Shown: piece after piece, positions 1 to 7,503 of the stretch
Layout: each line of letters begins with the position of its first letter
Position numbering within the stretch: position 1 is the first letter of the stretch
DNA from: JANOQP01 sp044227705
Lineage (GTDB): Bacteria; Bacteroidota; Bacteroidia; Chitinophagales; Saprospiraceae
NCBI GenBank assembly: GCA_044227705.1
Contig: JBGAWE010000190.1
Coordinates: forward strand, 1 to 9,314
DNA length: 9,314 nucleotides
Direction: 5' to 3'
Translations under genes and position numbers: made by a program
The notes under the pieces: generated by a model
Told to the model about the DNA's origin: nothing
Seen by the model: only the letters and a program-made list of their open reading frames with translations
Databases searched by the model: none

Positions 1-1200
1 GGCTATGTACTGCTCGGCTGGAAGGCCGCGGCGGGCAACCAGAGCTTTTTCCTCGACTCGCTCTTTGCGTTCAAGACGGACGCGAACCTCAATATGGTTT
101 TGAAAAAATTCCTCGCACTCGGCACCGGGTATCCGGGCGGCAACACGGCGCATGGCCTCCTCCAGATCGGAACCGACCGGCTGGCCTTCATCCAAAACAG
201 CAGCCCGACGGGTGGCCTCAATTGGACGGGCGTGTTGTGGGTGATCGACGGGAATTTGACTCAGAAGAGCCAAAAAATTCTATACACGGGCATCTGGTCG
301 GCGGGCGCGAGCATCCGGCCGAACGTCTGCCGTGGGTTTACCGTGACCGACAGCCAGGGGCTGGGCTATTGCAAATCGGGCGGCTGTTTCATCAGCGAGA
401 CGTTCGACGGGGAGTTTGTCAACGACCAATTCGTGACCTACAATTCCTTTCGGGTTCACCATCAGACGCAGGTCGGTATCGGTTTCGAGAACCACGATTG
501 GACGACGGCGACCAGCGACGGCGGCCGCATCACCGGCGAGCGGCACCTGACAGGAAGCATCTACCAGAGCACGAACGACACCGTCGTCTTGAAAAAATTC
601 AATGCGGCCAACGCGCTCCTTTGGACGAAATATGTCCGGCCCGGCGAACCCGGTTCTGTCAGAAGGGTCACGGAAGCGGGTGGCGAGGTGTATTTTCACA
701 AAGTGAGTGGGGGGGGCGACTGGACGGTCAGCCCGCTGTCTTGCATCGAGGGCGGCAGCGGCGGCCCATGCTCGCCCGACGCCACGCCGCCTGTTGTGTC
801 GAACTGCCCCTCCTCACAAACTCTGACGACCACTGGCACGTCGGCCACCGCCAGCTGGACGGTGCCGTCGGCCACTGACAATTGTCCCGGCACGGTCAAC
901 CTGGCCTCCAATGTCACCCCAGGCTCGGCCTTCCCCCTCGGCACGACGACCGTTGTTTACACCGCGAAGGACGCGGCGAACAACACGGCGACGTGCAGTT
1001 TTGCCATAACCGTCAGCCAGACGGGCGGCTCAGGCTGCGCCACGAACTTGCTCCAAAACCCCGGCTTCGAGAACAACCTGACCAACTGGGAAGGCTCCTC
1101 AAGTACCTGTCGAGCAGTTGGCAGCCGCTCGTCACCGAGTTTTTCGACTTCTCGACGACGGCAACTTTCGCCTCCGGCACGGTCTCGAAAGCCGCGGTAG
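1..1200 (+). CDS. Giant secreted multidomain protein, 5' segment (partial, frame-broken): propeller-like region + HYR domain + start of lectin-like domain
   Basis: This is the left part of a surface or secreted protein. The frame is open from base 1, so the start codon lies outside the window; the first ATG (position 94) is internal. Roughly 1-760 encodes a beta-rich region with repeated hydrophobic-Lys-Lys-Phe motifs (VLKKF near 94-110 and 586-600), resembling the strands of bacterial beta-propeller repeats; that fold is a guess. About 775-1020 is a HYR domain, an Ig-like adhesion module, recognised by ATPPVVSNCP, a central ATDNCPG and the closing VVYTAKDAANNTATC. At 1036-1089 a lectin-like (galactose-binding-type) domain begins with NLLQNPGFENNLTNW. 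After about 1090 this frame reads low-quality Ser/Arg-rich sequence to a stop at 1200, while the rest of the domain continues in another frame. I therefore treat this and the next entry as one gene. The native role is probably extracellular adhesion or polymer binding. Confidence 0.75.
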   Translation, partial: GYVLLGWKAAAGNQSFFLDSLFAFKTDANLNMVLKKFLALGTGYPGGNTAHGLLQIGTDRLAFIQNSSPTGGLNWTGVLWVIDGNLTQKSQKILYTGIWSAGASIRPNVCRGFTVTDSQGLGYCKSGGCFISETFDGEFVNDQFVTYNSFRVHHQTQVGIGFENHDWTTATSDGGRITGERHLTGSIYQSTNDTVVLKKFNAANALLWTKYVRPGEPGSVRRVTEAGGEVYFHKVSGGGDWTVSPLSCIEGGSGGPCSPDATPPVVSNCPSSQTLTTTGTSATASWTVPSATDNCPGTVNLASNVTPGSAFPLGTTTVVYTAKDAANNTATCSFAITVSQTGGSGCATNLLQNPGFENNLTNWEGSSSTCRAVGSRSSPSFSTSRRRQLSPPARSRKPR

Positions 1201-3704
1201 CGGGCTCGGCCTGGGTCGAGATCGGCTTTTTGAAACAGACGGCGGGCTGTGTTTTCATCGATGAAACCTGCCTTTCGGAAAGCGGCAACTCGGGTGGACA
1301 GCCCAATTTGGCGGCCACCGTTTTCGACATCTCCACCTCCAACATCCTTCTCGGCGGGTCGCGCAATTTTGGTTACATCGTCACCAACACAAGCGCGGTG
1401 TCGGCGGGCGCCTACAAAATCAAGGTTTTTTTGTCCCCCATCAATATGCCCGGCCAACCTGATGTGCTGCTCGCCACCGTCCCGAAAACGGGATTGGCGG
1501 CCAACTCAAACACGGGATTTACGAACGCGACCATCACCATTCCAACGAATACGACTACCGGGCTATACAACATCGGGATGAAAGTGGACGCGGACAACGA
1601 ATTGCCCGAATCCAACGAGGCCGACAATGCATTGGCCGCAGTAAATCCGATGGCCGTCACCACGCCCGGACAGGTCTGCGAAATCACCGCCACGGCCTCC
1701 AACAAAGTTTGCAACAACAACGGCACGCCCAACAATCCGGCGGATGACACTTTCACATTTGAGATCACTGCCAGTGGCAATTTCCTTTGCGGACACTGCC
1801 TTCAGATACCGGACGCACAGCTTTTGCCCAATGGAAATCAACTCTCCAAACCGTTTTCCATAGCGGCAGGTGAGGGTTCGGTGCTGATCGCGTCCTGCAA
1901 TTATTCGGCCGACATTACATTGAAAGTCGCACCGCCCGCCACTTGCTCGTCAGGGTCGAACTGCTCGATTTCGGTCGTCCTCGGCGGAACCCAATGCAAC
2001 GACAGCGGCACACCGACCAACCCCGGCGACGACACCTACTCGGCCACCGCCACCATCTCGAACACCGGCATCTGTGGCTCCGGCTGGACCTCGAACACGG
2101 TCCCGGCCAGCGGGAGTTTTGGGACGGCACCCGGTTTTGGCCCTTATCCCATCTCCGGCGGCAACAAAACGGTCACTTTCACGGCGCAGGGCGACCCGAC
2201 CAAGACGGCGACCGTCACGTTCACCGCGCCGCCGACCTGTTCGAACCAGACGGCAGTCTGTGCGGGAAACCTGCTGACGAACGGCGATTTTGAGCAAGGG
2301 GCGACCGGCTGGACCGGCGTTTTTGCCACCACCGGGATAACCAGCTCTTCTTTTTGCTCGGGGCCGACCTACGTCCGGCTTTCCAAAAACACGACCATTT
2401 CGCAAACAGTGGCCGCCACGGCTGGCAAAACGTACTCGCTCAATGTGCGCGGAGACATCTACAAACAAACCGACATGGCCGCGCGCGTCGGGTTTCGCTT
2501 TAAAAACGGGGCGACGGTGCTCGATTCGGCTTTTGCCGCCTACAACTCCTCGGGGGGCGTCAGCTGGGAGTCCTTCCCGGTCGTGTCGTCGTCAGGTTGC
2601 AGCTACAGCGACATCACGCTCCTCAAAGCCGCGCCCGTCGGCGCCACATCGGTCGAAGTTTTGGGGCAGCACCTGGGGCAGTACCTGCCCACCGCTCTCA
2701 CGCAGGTCAAGTTCGATGCCTTTTGCCTGACCGAGACCGGCGGAAACGGCGGCTCAGGGGCCGACCTGAAGCTGACCCTCACCTCCGACAAGGCGACGGT
2801 GCCGCAATGGGGCAACGTGACCCTCACGCTGACCGCCAAGAACGAGGGCACGACGGCCATCTCTCAGGCGAACCTGAACATCTCGATATGCGACGGGACG
2901 GGCAACTTCGTCTATTTCGTGCAGGCCTCGGGACTTGTTTACGCCGGAACGCCCCCGCCTCCGACGGTCGGAAATTACAACCTCGTGTCGAACCTCTGGA
3001 CGATCCCAGGCCTCGCGCCGGGCCAGGCGGCCACGCTGACCCTACCGCTTTTCGCGCTGACGACGGCCGAGAAGAAAATCATCGCCTGGTCGGCCCTCCA
3101 GTCGCCGACCGACCCGGACTCGCAGCCCGGCGGCAAGCCGGCGAACTGCACGCCGGCTCAGGACGACGAATCGCGCATCGTCATCAACCAGGGGCAAACT
3201 GGACAGTCGGTCGTGCCGCAGTCGAACGGGGAAGCCGGGGCCGAAATCGCCGATTTCGCCCTTTCCCCCAACCCGACCGACGGGTCTTTCAGCATCGATT
3301 TGACTCCTTTTTTGGGGAAGAAACTTGGCGTTGAAATCGGCTCGGCGATGGGCAGCAAGACGGTCTTTTCGGAAAGCATCGCCGAGCTTCGGCAGCCGGG
3401 TTCTATCGGGATTTTGAGCAGCGAGATGGATGGGGCCTTATTTCGTCAAAATCGCGGCGGAGGGACGGCGGGCGGTGATCAAAGGGTGGTCATCCAAAAG
3501 CCTGACCGCACGGCTGGTTGGAAAACAATGGTTGGCCTCCGCCTGGGTTTCATTTTTTTAAACCACGTCAAAGCCCTGCCAGCCAACTCGGGTTGGTCGG
3601 CTGCCGTACTGCGCAAAGCGTCCCTGACCACACGAACCGCGCTGCGGGACAGGCGTTCACTGCTTTCACAGGATTTTTTCACGCAACAAACCTTCCGACC
3701 ATGA
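1098..3704 (+). CDS. Giant secreted multidomain protein, 3' segment: lectin-like, CARDB, DDT repeats, second lectin-like, DUF11-like, T9SS sorting domain
   Basis: This continues the gene above in another frame; no credible start codon of its own is seen, so the left boundary marks where the sensible frame begins. In order: the C-terminal part of a lectin-like domain (to about 1280, ending VFIDETCLSESG); a CARDB adhesion domain (about 1293-1665, typical ending DADNELPESNEADN); two Cys-rich DDT repeats (1677-2250); a complete lectin-like domain (about 2265-2745, from NLLTNGDFE to FDAFCLTETG); a DUF11/Ig-like domain (about 2757-3190); and a type A T9SS C-terminal sorting signal starting FALSPNPTDGSF (about 3259). 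The product should cross the outer membrane through the T9SS and be anchored or released. The sorting domain is disrupted by two compensating frame changes (3432-3435 and 3481-3484), and the stop at 3704 probably is not the natural one: a homopolymer correction at 3496-3499 would end the protein at TGA 3503-3505, the usual place. The last 67 or so codons look non-coding. Confidence 0.72.
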   Translation, partial: LKYLSSSWQPLVTEFFDFSTTATFASGTVSKAAVAGSAWVEIGFLKQTAGCVFIDETCLSESGNSGGQPNLAATVFDISTSNILLGGSRNFGYIVTNTSAVSAGAYKIKVFLSPINMPGQPDVLLATVPKTGLAANSNTGFTNATITIPTNTTTGLYNIGMKVDADNELPESNEADNALAAVNPMAVTTPGQVCEITATASNKVCNNNGTPNNPADDTFTFEITASGNFLCGHCLQIPDAQLLPNGNQLSKPFSIAAGEGSVLIASCNYSADITLKVAPPATCSSGSNCSISVVLGGTQCNDSGTPTNPGDDTYSATATISNTGICGSGWTSNTVPASGSFGTAPGFGPYPISGGNKTVTFTAQGDPTKTATVTFTAPPTCSNQTAVCAGNLLTNGDFEQGATGWTGVFATTGITSSSFCSGPTYVRLSKNTTISQTVAATAGKTYSLNVRGDIYKQTDMAARVGFRFKNGATVLDSAFAAYNSSGGVSWESFPVVSSSGCSYSDITLLKAAPVGATSVEVLGQHLGQYLPTALTQVKFDAFCLTETGGNGGSGADLKLTLTSDKATVPQWGNVTLTLTAKNEGTTAISQANLNISICDGTGNFVYFVQASGLVYAGTPPPPTVGNYNLVSNLWTIPGLAPGQAATLTLPLFALTTAEKKIIAWSALQSPTDPDSQPGGKPANCTPAQDDESRIVINQGQTGQSVVPQSNGEAGAEIADFALSPNPTDGSFSIDLTPFLGKKLGVEIGSAMGSKTVFSESIAELRQPGSIGILSSEMDGALFRQNRGGGTAGGDQRVVIQKPDRTAGWKTMVGLRLGFIFLNHVKALPANSGWSAAVLRKASLTTRTALRDRRSLLSQDFFTQQTFRP
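1677..2250 (+). repeat. Tandem pair of Cys-rich CnnnGTPxxPxDDT protein repeats
   Basis: Two consecutive modules of about 95 residues inside the secreted protein. Copy 1 starts at Cys codon 1677 and has CNNNGTPNNPADDTFTF; copy 2 starts at Cys codon 1962 and has CNDSGTPTNPGDDTYSA. Both close with a PPxTCS segment before the next module. The similarity is clear in protein and partial in DNA, so the duplication is old. The DD pair followed by Thr resembles acidic ligand loops of secreted beta-sandwich modules, so calcium binding is possible but not shown. Confidence 0.7.
3506..3700. other. Probable intergenic region upstream of ccmE
   Basis: If the secreted-protein gene ends at its usual place after the T9SS sorting domain (TGA 3503-3505), this stretch of about 195 bases has no gene. 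The frame that stays open through it (to TGA 3702-3704) gives a sequence without family features. A small perfect hairpin, CCAAC-TCGG-GTTGG, lies at 3583-3596 with no T-run after it, so it is not a convincing terminator. No TAnnTTTG promoter element and no Shine-Dalgarno sequence were seen before the ccmE ATG. Confidence 0.45.
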
Positions 3705-4093
3705 AAAAGTCGCACATCATTGCCATCCTCGTCATTGCCGTCGCCATCGGCTTCCTAGTCACGGCGAACAAGGACGTGACCACATACTCGAACTTCTCGG
3801 ACTCGAAGCCGGGCGAGACCATCAAAATCGTCGGCCAGCTCTCGAAGGACAAGCCAGTGACCTACGACCCTGCGAAAGACCCGAACTACCTCTCTTTTTT
3901 CGTCAAGGACAAAAAGGGCGACGAGAAAAAGGTCGTGCTGAAAGCCGCCAAGCCGCAGGACTTCGAGCGCTCGGAGAGCATCGTGCTGACCGGCCAGATG
4001 ACAGGTGATGAGTTCACGGCCAACGACATGCTGATGAAGTGCCCGTCGAAGTACAAGGACCAGGAGACGTTCGTCCGGGCGAAGAAATCGTAA
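3701..4093 (+). CDS. ccmE: Cytochrome c maturation haem chaperone CcmE, Cys-type (CxxxY)
   Basis: CcmE receives haem from the CcmABCD complex at the outer face of the inner membrane, holds it covalently and passes it to CcmF for attachment to apocytochrome c. The 130-residue product has a short basic N-terminus (MKKSH), one membrane anchor at about residues 6-21, then a small beta-barrel (OB-like) domain with the family segments KIVGQLSKDKPVTYDP and SESIVLTGQMTGDEFTAND. The haem-handle motif is KCPSKY with Cys114 and Tyr118, where E. coli CcmE has HxxxY with His130. The ATG at 3701 is chosen because the family N-terminus and anchor begin there; the 61 upstream codons in frame have no family features. 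ccmF follows after 42 bases, so the two are probably co-transcribed. The ATG overlaps the terminal TGA of the upstream open frame (ATGA), which I consider accidental. Confidence 0.93.
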   Translation: MKKSHIIAILVIAVAIGFLVTANKDVTTYSNFSDSKPGETIKIVGQLSKDKPVTYDPAKDPNYLSFFVKDKKGDEKKVVLKAAKPQDFERSESIVLTGQMTGDEFTANDMLMKCPSKYKDQETFVRAKKS

Positions 4094-4135
4094 TCCGCCC
4101 TCGGCAACCGTCCTCCTTTCTATCAAAACAACAGG

Positions 4136-6913
4136 ATGCAGTATCTCAACGAGCACCTTCTACCCGGCCAGATCGGCCATTTCCTTGTCCTTTTGAGCTT
4201 CGTCGCCGCGCTGCTGGCGGCCATCGCGTGGGCCTTTGCCACAAACCGCCGAGAGACCGCCGAGTTCGAATCGTGGCGGCGCATCGGACGATGGGCGTTC
4301 GGCACCCATGCGGCGGCGACGCTGGGGGTCATCGGGTGCCTGTTCTACATCCTCGTCAACCATTTCTACGAGTACCAGTACGCTTGGGCGAACGTCAGCG
4401 ACGACCTGCCGAACCGCTATGTATTCTCTGCTTTTTGGAAGGAGCAGCAAGGCAGTTTCCTGCTGTGGATGTTTTGGCACATTGTCCTCGGGGGCGTTCT
4501 GATTTGGAAAAAAGGAAATTGGGAAAGCCCGGTCATGGCCGTCATCGCCGCGGTCCAGTTCTTCATCGCCTCGATGATATTGGGGATTTACACGCCCGTC
4601 GGAAAGCTCGGCGCGACGCCGTTCTCCCTGCTTCGCGACCTCATGCAGGCCCCCATTTTCAAACAGGCAGATTACCTCTCCAAAATCAGCGGCAACGGCC
4701 TCAACCCCCTTTTGCAGAACTACTGGATGACCATCCACCCGCCGACCCTGTTCCTCGGGTTCGCCTCGACGGTTGTCCCGTTCGCGTTCACCATCGCCGC
4801 CTTTTGGACGCGCAGCCACCGCGATTTTGTCAAGACCGTGCTGCCGTGGTCGCTTTTTTCGGGCGCCATCCTCGGGACGGGGATTTTGATGGGCGGTGCG
4901 TGGGCCTATGAGGCCCTAACCTTTCAGGGCTATTGGGCGTGGGACCCGGTGGAGAACATGAGCCTCGTCCCATGGCTCGCCCTCGTCGCGGGCATCCACA
5001 CGAACCTCGTGGCGAAGTCGACCGGCTATTCGCTGAAAAGCACCCATTGGTTCTATCTCCTCACTTTTGGGCTGACGCTCTACTCGACCTTCCTCACCCG
5101 CTCGGGCATCCTCGGCGACACTTCTGCCCACGCCTTTACCGAAATGGGCCTCGCGCCGCAACTGACGGCGTTCATCTTCGCATTCGTCCTGCCCGGCGCG
5201 GCTCTTTTGATTTGGAGAAGAAAAGACATTGAATCCCCCAAAACGGAAGAGGAAACGGCCAGCCGCGAGTTCTGGATGTTCCTCGGCTCGCTCGTCCTTT
5301 TGTTCAGTGTGATCTTGATGGGCGGGGCGACGTCGCTGCCGGTTTGGAACAAAATCGTGCAGGCTTTCCAACCCGATTATGCCGGGGCCGTCATCAAGGA
5401 TCAGGCGGCGCACCACAACCGATCCCAGCTTTGGATTGGCGTTTTCATCGGCCTGTTTTCGGCCTTCGGCCAATTTTTGAGATATGGGGAAAAGAACTTC
5501 GGGGCTTGGCGGCGCAAGTTCACCGCCCATGTCGGCGGCTCGGCCCTCGCGGCGGCGGCCCTGACCGTTGGCCTGCTGCAAACGCTCGACGCGAAGGCCT
5601 GGCAATACTGGCTGCTGTTGTTCGCCGGCCTTTTCACGCTGGTGGCCAACCTCGACCACGCCCTCTTTTTCATGCGCAAAAACCTGAAAGCGGCGGGCGC
5701 GGCAGTTTCCCACATCGGTTTCGGGGTGCTGCTGCTCGGCGTTCTTTTCACGAGCCTCAACCGGCGGCACATCTCGACCAACAAGTTCGTCATGGCCGGG
5801 CTGATCGAAGGTTTTACCGAAGAAGACGAAAAGAAAAATGTCAGCCTCCTAAAGGACGCCCCGATGCCGCTCGCCGACGGCTGGGAGGCGACCTACGCCA
5901 GTGACACCCTCATTCGCCAGTCCCGTTTTTTCAAAGTTGACTTTAAAAACAAGGACGGCGAGGCCTTCTCCGTCGAGCCGAACGTGATGTACGACAACCG
6001 CTTCACGAAGGTCGCCGCCTCCAACCCGTCGACGAAGCACTATTGGAGCCACGACGTGTTCACCAATATCGCCGCGCTGCCTCCGAGCCAAATCGACGCG
6101 GAGAGCGCGAAGGCGGCCGAGGACAGCCTGCATTTCACAAAATATGAGGCGCGCATCGGCGACACGATTTTCACGAAAGGGCACTGGGCTGTTGTAGAGG
6201 GGATCGAGCGGCAGCCGAAGTCGACCGACTACAACCCGCAGGCGGGCGACGTGTCGTTCGCCGTCAACCTAAAATTTGGATTGCCGGACACCTCGAAGAC
6301 TTGGGCGGCGCGGCCAATCATCGTTTTCAGAGAGAAAACAGTGGCGACTTTCCCCGAGCAAATCAACGCGCTCGGCATCAAGGTCCGGCTGACTGAAGAG
6401 CTGTCCGACCGCCTCTTCGACCTGAAGGGCGAGTTGAAATACGAACCGTATGACCTGCGCCCGGGCGACGAGTTTCAATTCAAAAACCACAAAATCCGGC
6501 TGATTTCGCTCGAAAAAGAAGTCGGTCACCCACTCTACAAGCCCGAGGAGGGCGACATCGCGGTGGCCGCCCGGCTGGAGGTCACGACCCCTTCCGGGAA
6601 GAAATTCGAGGCCAAGCCGGTCTACCTCATCCGCCAGTCACGGCAGTTCAGCCTCGCCGACGACGTGTTCTCGGAGGGCCTCCATTTTCAGTTCCAAAAG
6701 ATTGACCCTGCGACCGACCGGCTGACCATCGCCGCCGCCCAGTCGCCCGAGGCGGCCCGGCGCATCCCGGTCGAAATCGCGGAGAACGCGCGGCGCAACG
6801 ACTTCATCGTGCTCGAAGCGGTGGTCATCCCCGGCATCAAACTGGTCTGGGCCGGGGGGATTTTGATGATGCTCGGGCTGGGAATGGGGGCGGTGAGAAG
6901 GCGGCGCGGCTGA
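4136..6913 (+). CDS. ccmF: Cytochrome c haem lyase subunit CcmF, long Bacteroidota-type
   Basis: CcmF is the integral membrane core of the System I cytochrome c synthase: it takes haem from CcmE and helps ligate it to CxxCH motifs. The 925-residue product starts with MQYLNEHLLPGQIGH, a typical family start. It carries the Trp-rich WWD-type haem motif as YWAWDPVENMSLVPWL (residues 266-281). All four conserved histidines are visible by comparison with E. coli: periplasmic His201 (in HPPTLFLGF) and His332 (in SAHAF), and transmembrane His288 (in AGIHTN) and His526 (in SHIGFG). Many hydrophobic helices fill residues 1-550, and a last helix lies near 901-920 (LVWAGGILMMLGLG). Between them is a periplasmic region of about 350 residues, far larger than in the roughly 650-residue E. 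coli protein, containing a tandem domain duplication (see repeat). The gene lies 42 bases after ccmE and ends 8 bases before a convergent gene. No ccmABCD or ccmGH gene is in the window. Confidence 0.95.
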   Translation: MQYLNEHLLPGQIGHFLVLLSFVAALLAAIAWAFATNRRETAEFESWRRIGRWAFGTHAAATLGVIGCLFYILVNHFYEYQYAWANVSDDLPNRYVFSAFWKEQQGSFLLWMFWHIVLGGVLIWKKGNWESPVMAVIAAVQFFIASMILGIYTPVGKLGATPFSLLRDLMQAPIFKQADYLSKISGNGLNPLLQNYWMTIHPPTLFLGFASTVVPFAFTIAAFWTRSHRDFVKTVLPWSLFSGAILGTGILMGGAWAYEALTFQGYWAWDPVENMSLVPWLALVAGIHTNLVAKSTGYSLKSTHWFYLLTFGLTLYSTFLTRSGILGDTSAHAFTEMGLAPQLTAFIFAFVLPGAALLIWRRKDIESPKTEEETASREFWMFLGSLVLLFSVILMGGATSLPVWNKIVQAFQPDYAGAVIKDQAAHHNRSQLWIGVFIGLFSAFGQFLRYGEKNFGAWRRKFTAHVGGSALAAAALTVGLLQTLDAKAWQYWLLLFAGLFTLVANLDHALFFMRKNLKAAGAAVSHIGFGVLLLGVLFTSLNRRHISTNKFVMAGLIEGFTEEDEKKNVSLLKDAPMPLADGWEATYASDTLIRQSRFFKVDFKNKDGEAFSVEPNVMYDNRFTKVAASNPSTKHYWSHDVFTNIAALPPSQIDAESAKAAEDSLHFTKYEARIGDTIFTKGHWAVVEGIERQPKSTDYNPQAGDVSFAVNLKFGLPDTSKTWAARPIIVFREKTVATFPEQINALGIKVRLTEELSDRLFDLKGELKYEPYDLRPGDEFQFKNHKIRLISLEKEVGHPLYKPEEGDIAVAARLEVTTPSGKKFEAKPVYLIRQSRQFSLADDVFSEGLHFQFQKIDPATDRLTIAAAQSPEAARRIPVEIAENARRNDFIVLEAVVIPGIKLVWAGGILMMLGLGMGAVRRRRG
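6128..6739 (+). repeat. Tandem duplication of a ~102-residue periplasmic domain within CcmF
   Basis: Residues about 665-766 and 767-868 of CcmF align with each other without gaps for the first 50 positions: LHFTKYEARIGD against LKYEPYDLRPGD, then matching Lys, His, Glu, Tyr-x-Pro and a shared Gly-Asp before the strands VSFAVNLKF and IAVAARLEV. Past this, A-A-R-P-I-I-V-F-R matches E-A-K-P-V-Y-L-I-R with one single-residue gap. The pattern suggests two adjacent copies of one beta-rich domain. This explains much of the extra length of this CcmF. Confidence 0.7.
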
Positions 6914-6921
6914 ACGGTCGG

Positions 6922-7503
6922 CTACTGGTGGGCGAAGGCAATCCAATCTTTCACGGCCAGCATCGCCGTGTCCACGTTGCTGTCACTTTTCAACTTGGCC
7001 AAAAACCGGAAAAGCTCGATGCCCTCAGCGACCGCTTGCCTGCCGTTCGCCCCTTTCTTTCCTGTGAAATTGAGCTTCGCTGCCGCGAAATAGGCGGGCA
7101 GTTTTTTGACCAATCGATTCGCCTCGCCCGGTCTCTTTTTCAAAACGGGCAGCGGGTTGAATAGGGAGAGGTCGCTGTCCAGCCGGGCGAGCAAACGCGC
7201 GGTCTTCTTCATCAAAAACCCGTGCATCGCCCGCTGCTGCTCGTCGAGCTGGTCGGTTGGGATGGCACGGAGTTCTGCCAGTTTGTTTTCAAAAAAGGCT
7301 TGTTTTTCACCCAAAACCGCCGGGCCGCAAGGTTTGAGCAGCCTCTCGACCGGCACCGCCTGACCGGCAAGCACGGCCGAGTCGGGCAGGATTTGAAAAA
7401 AATCCTTGGAAAAAACGGCGGCAAAATCGCGCAACCGCTCCCCGTCCGACCGGCATCCGGAGGCGAGGATTTGAACCAGAAGAAGAATGCCCATCGCGCG
7501 CAT
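6922..7503 (-). CDS. Putative lipoprotein of unknown function
   Basis: I do not recognise the family. With the ATG at 7503 the product is 193 residues. It begins with a short hydrophobic segment (GILLLVQILASGC) ending in a lipobox-like ASGC with Cys17, suggesting lipid modification and anchoring facing the periplasm; the -3 residue is Ala rather than the preferred Leu, so this is likely but not certain. The mature part looks mostly alpha-helical and charged, with FFENKLAELRAIPTDQLDEQ and later a Lys-rich stretch. The ATG's A is the last base of the SPFH gene's TGA (TGATG), which points to translational coupling; a GTG at 7506 and an ATG at 7494 are alternative starts. Convergent with ccmF, with only 8 bases between the stops. 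Confidence 0.7.
   Translation of the reverse strand: MRAMGILLLVQILASGCRSDGERLRDFAAVFSKDFFQILPDSAVLAGQAVPVERLLKPCGPAVLGEKQAFFENKLAELRAIPTDQLDEQQRAMHGFLMKKTARLLARLDSDLSLFNPLPVLKKRPGEANRLVKKLPAYFAAAKLNFTGKKGANGRQAVAEGIELFRFLAKLKSDSNVDTAMLAVKDWIAFAHQ

Noticed and set aside
882..1097. Independent gene starting at ATG 882
   Set aside because: This stretch is out of frame with the well-conserved HYR domain; the later frame only becomes meaningful after the frame break near 1090-1110.
3545..3596. Rho-independent terminator after the secreted-protein gene
   Set aside because: The GGTTT/AAACC pairing around the T-run is weak with the T-run in its loop, and the CCAAC/GTTGG hairpin at 3583-3596 has no following T-run.
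3518..3700. N-terminal extension of CcmE by 61 codons
   Set aside because: CcmE proteins begin with a short basic segment and membrane anchor, which starts at ATG 3701; the upstream codons look non-coding.
3701..3704. ATGA overlap between the secreted-protein frame and ccmE as evidence of translational coupling
   Set aside because: The last 67 or so codons before it follow the end of the T9SS sorting domain, which should be C-terminal; the natural stop is more likely at 3503-3505.
4039..4911. Long plus-strand open frame (290 codons) overlapping the end of ccmE and the start of ccmF
   Set aside because: It is Arg/Pro/His-rich shadow sequence in the wrong frame of two clearly recognised genes, a normal effect of high GC.
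4916..5770. Long minus-strand open frame (284 codons) opposite ccmF
   Set aside because: It is antisense to the conserved core of ccmF, has no family features, and has the codon composition of a shadow frame.
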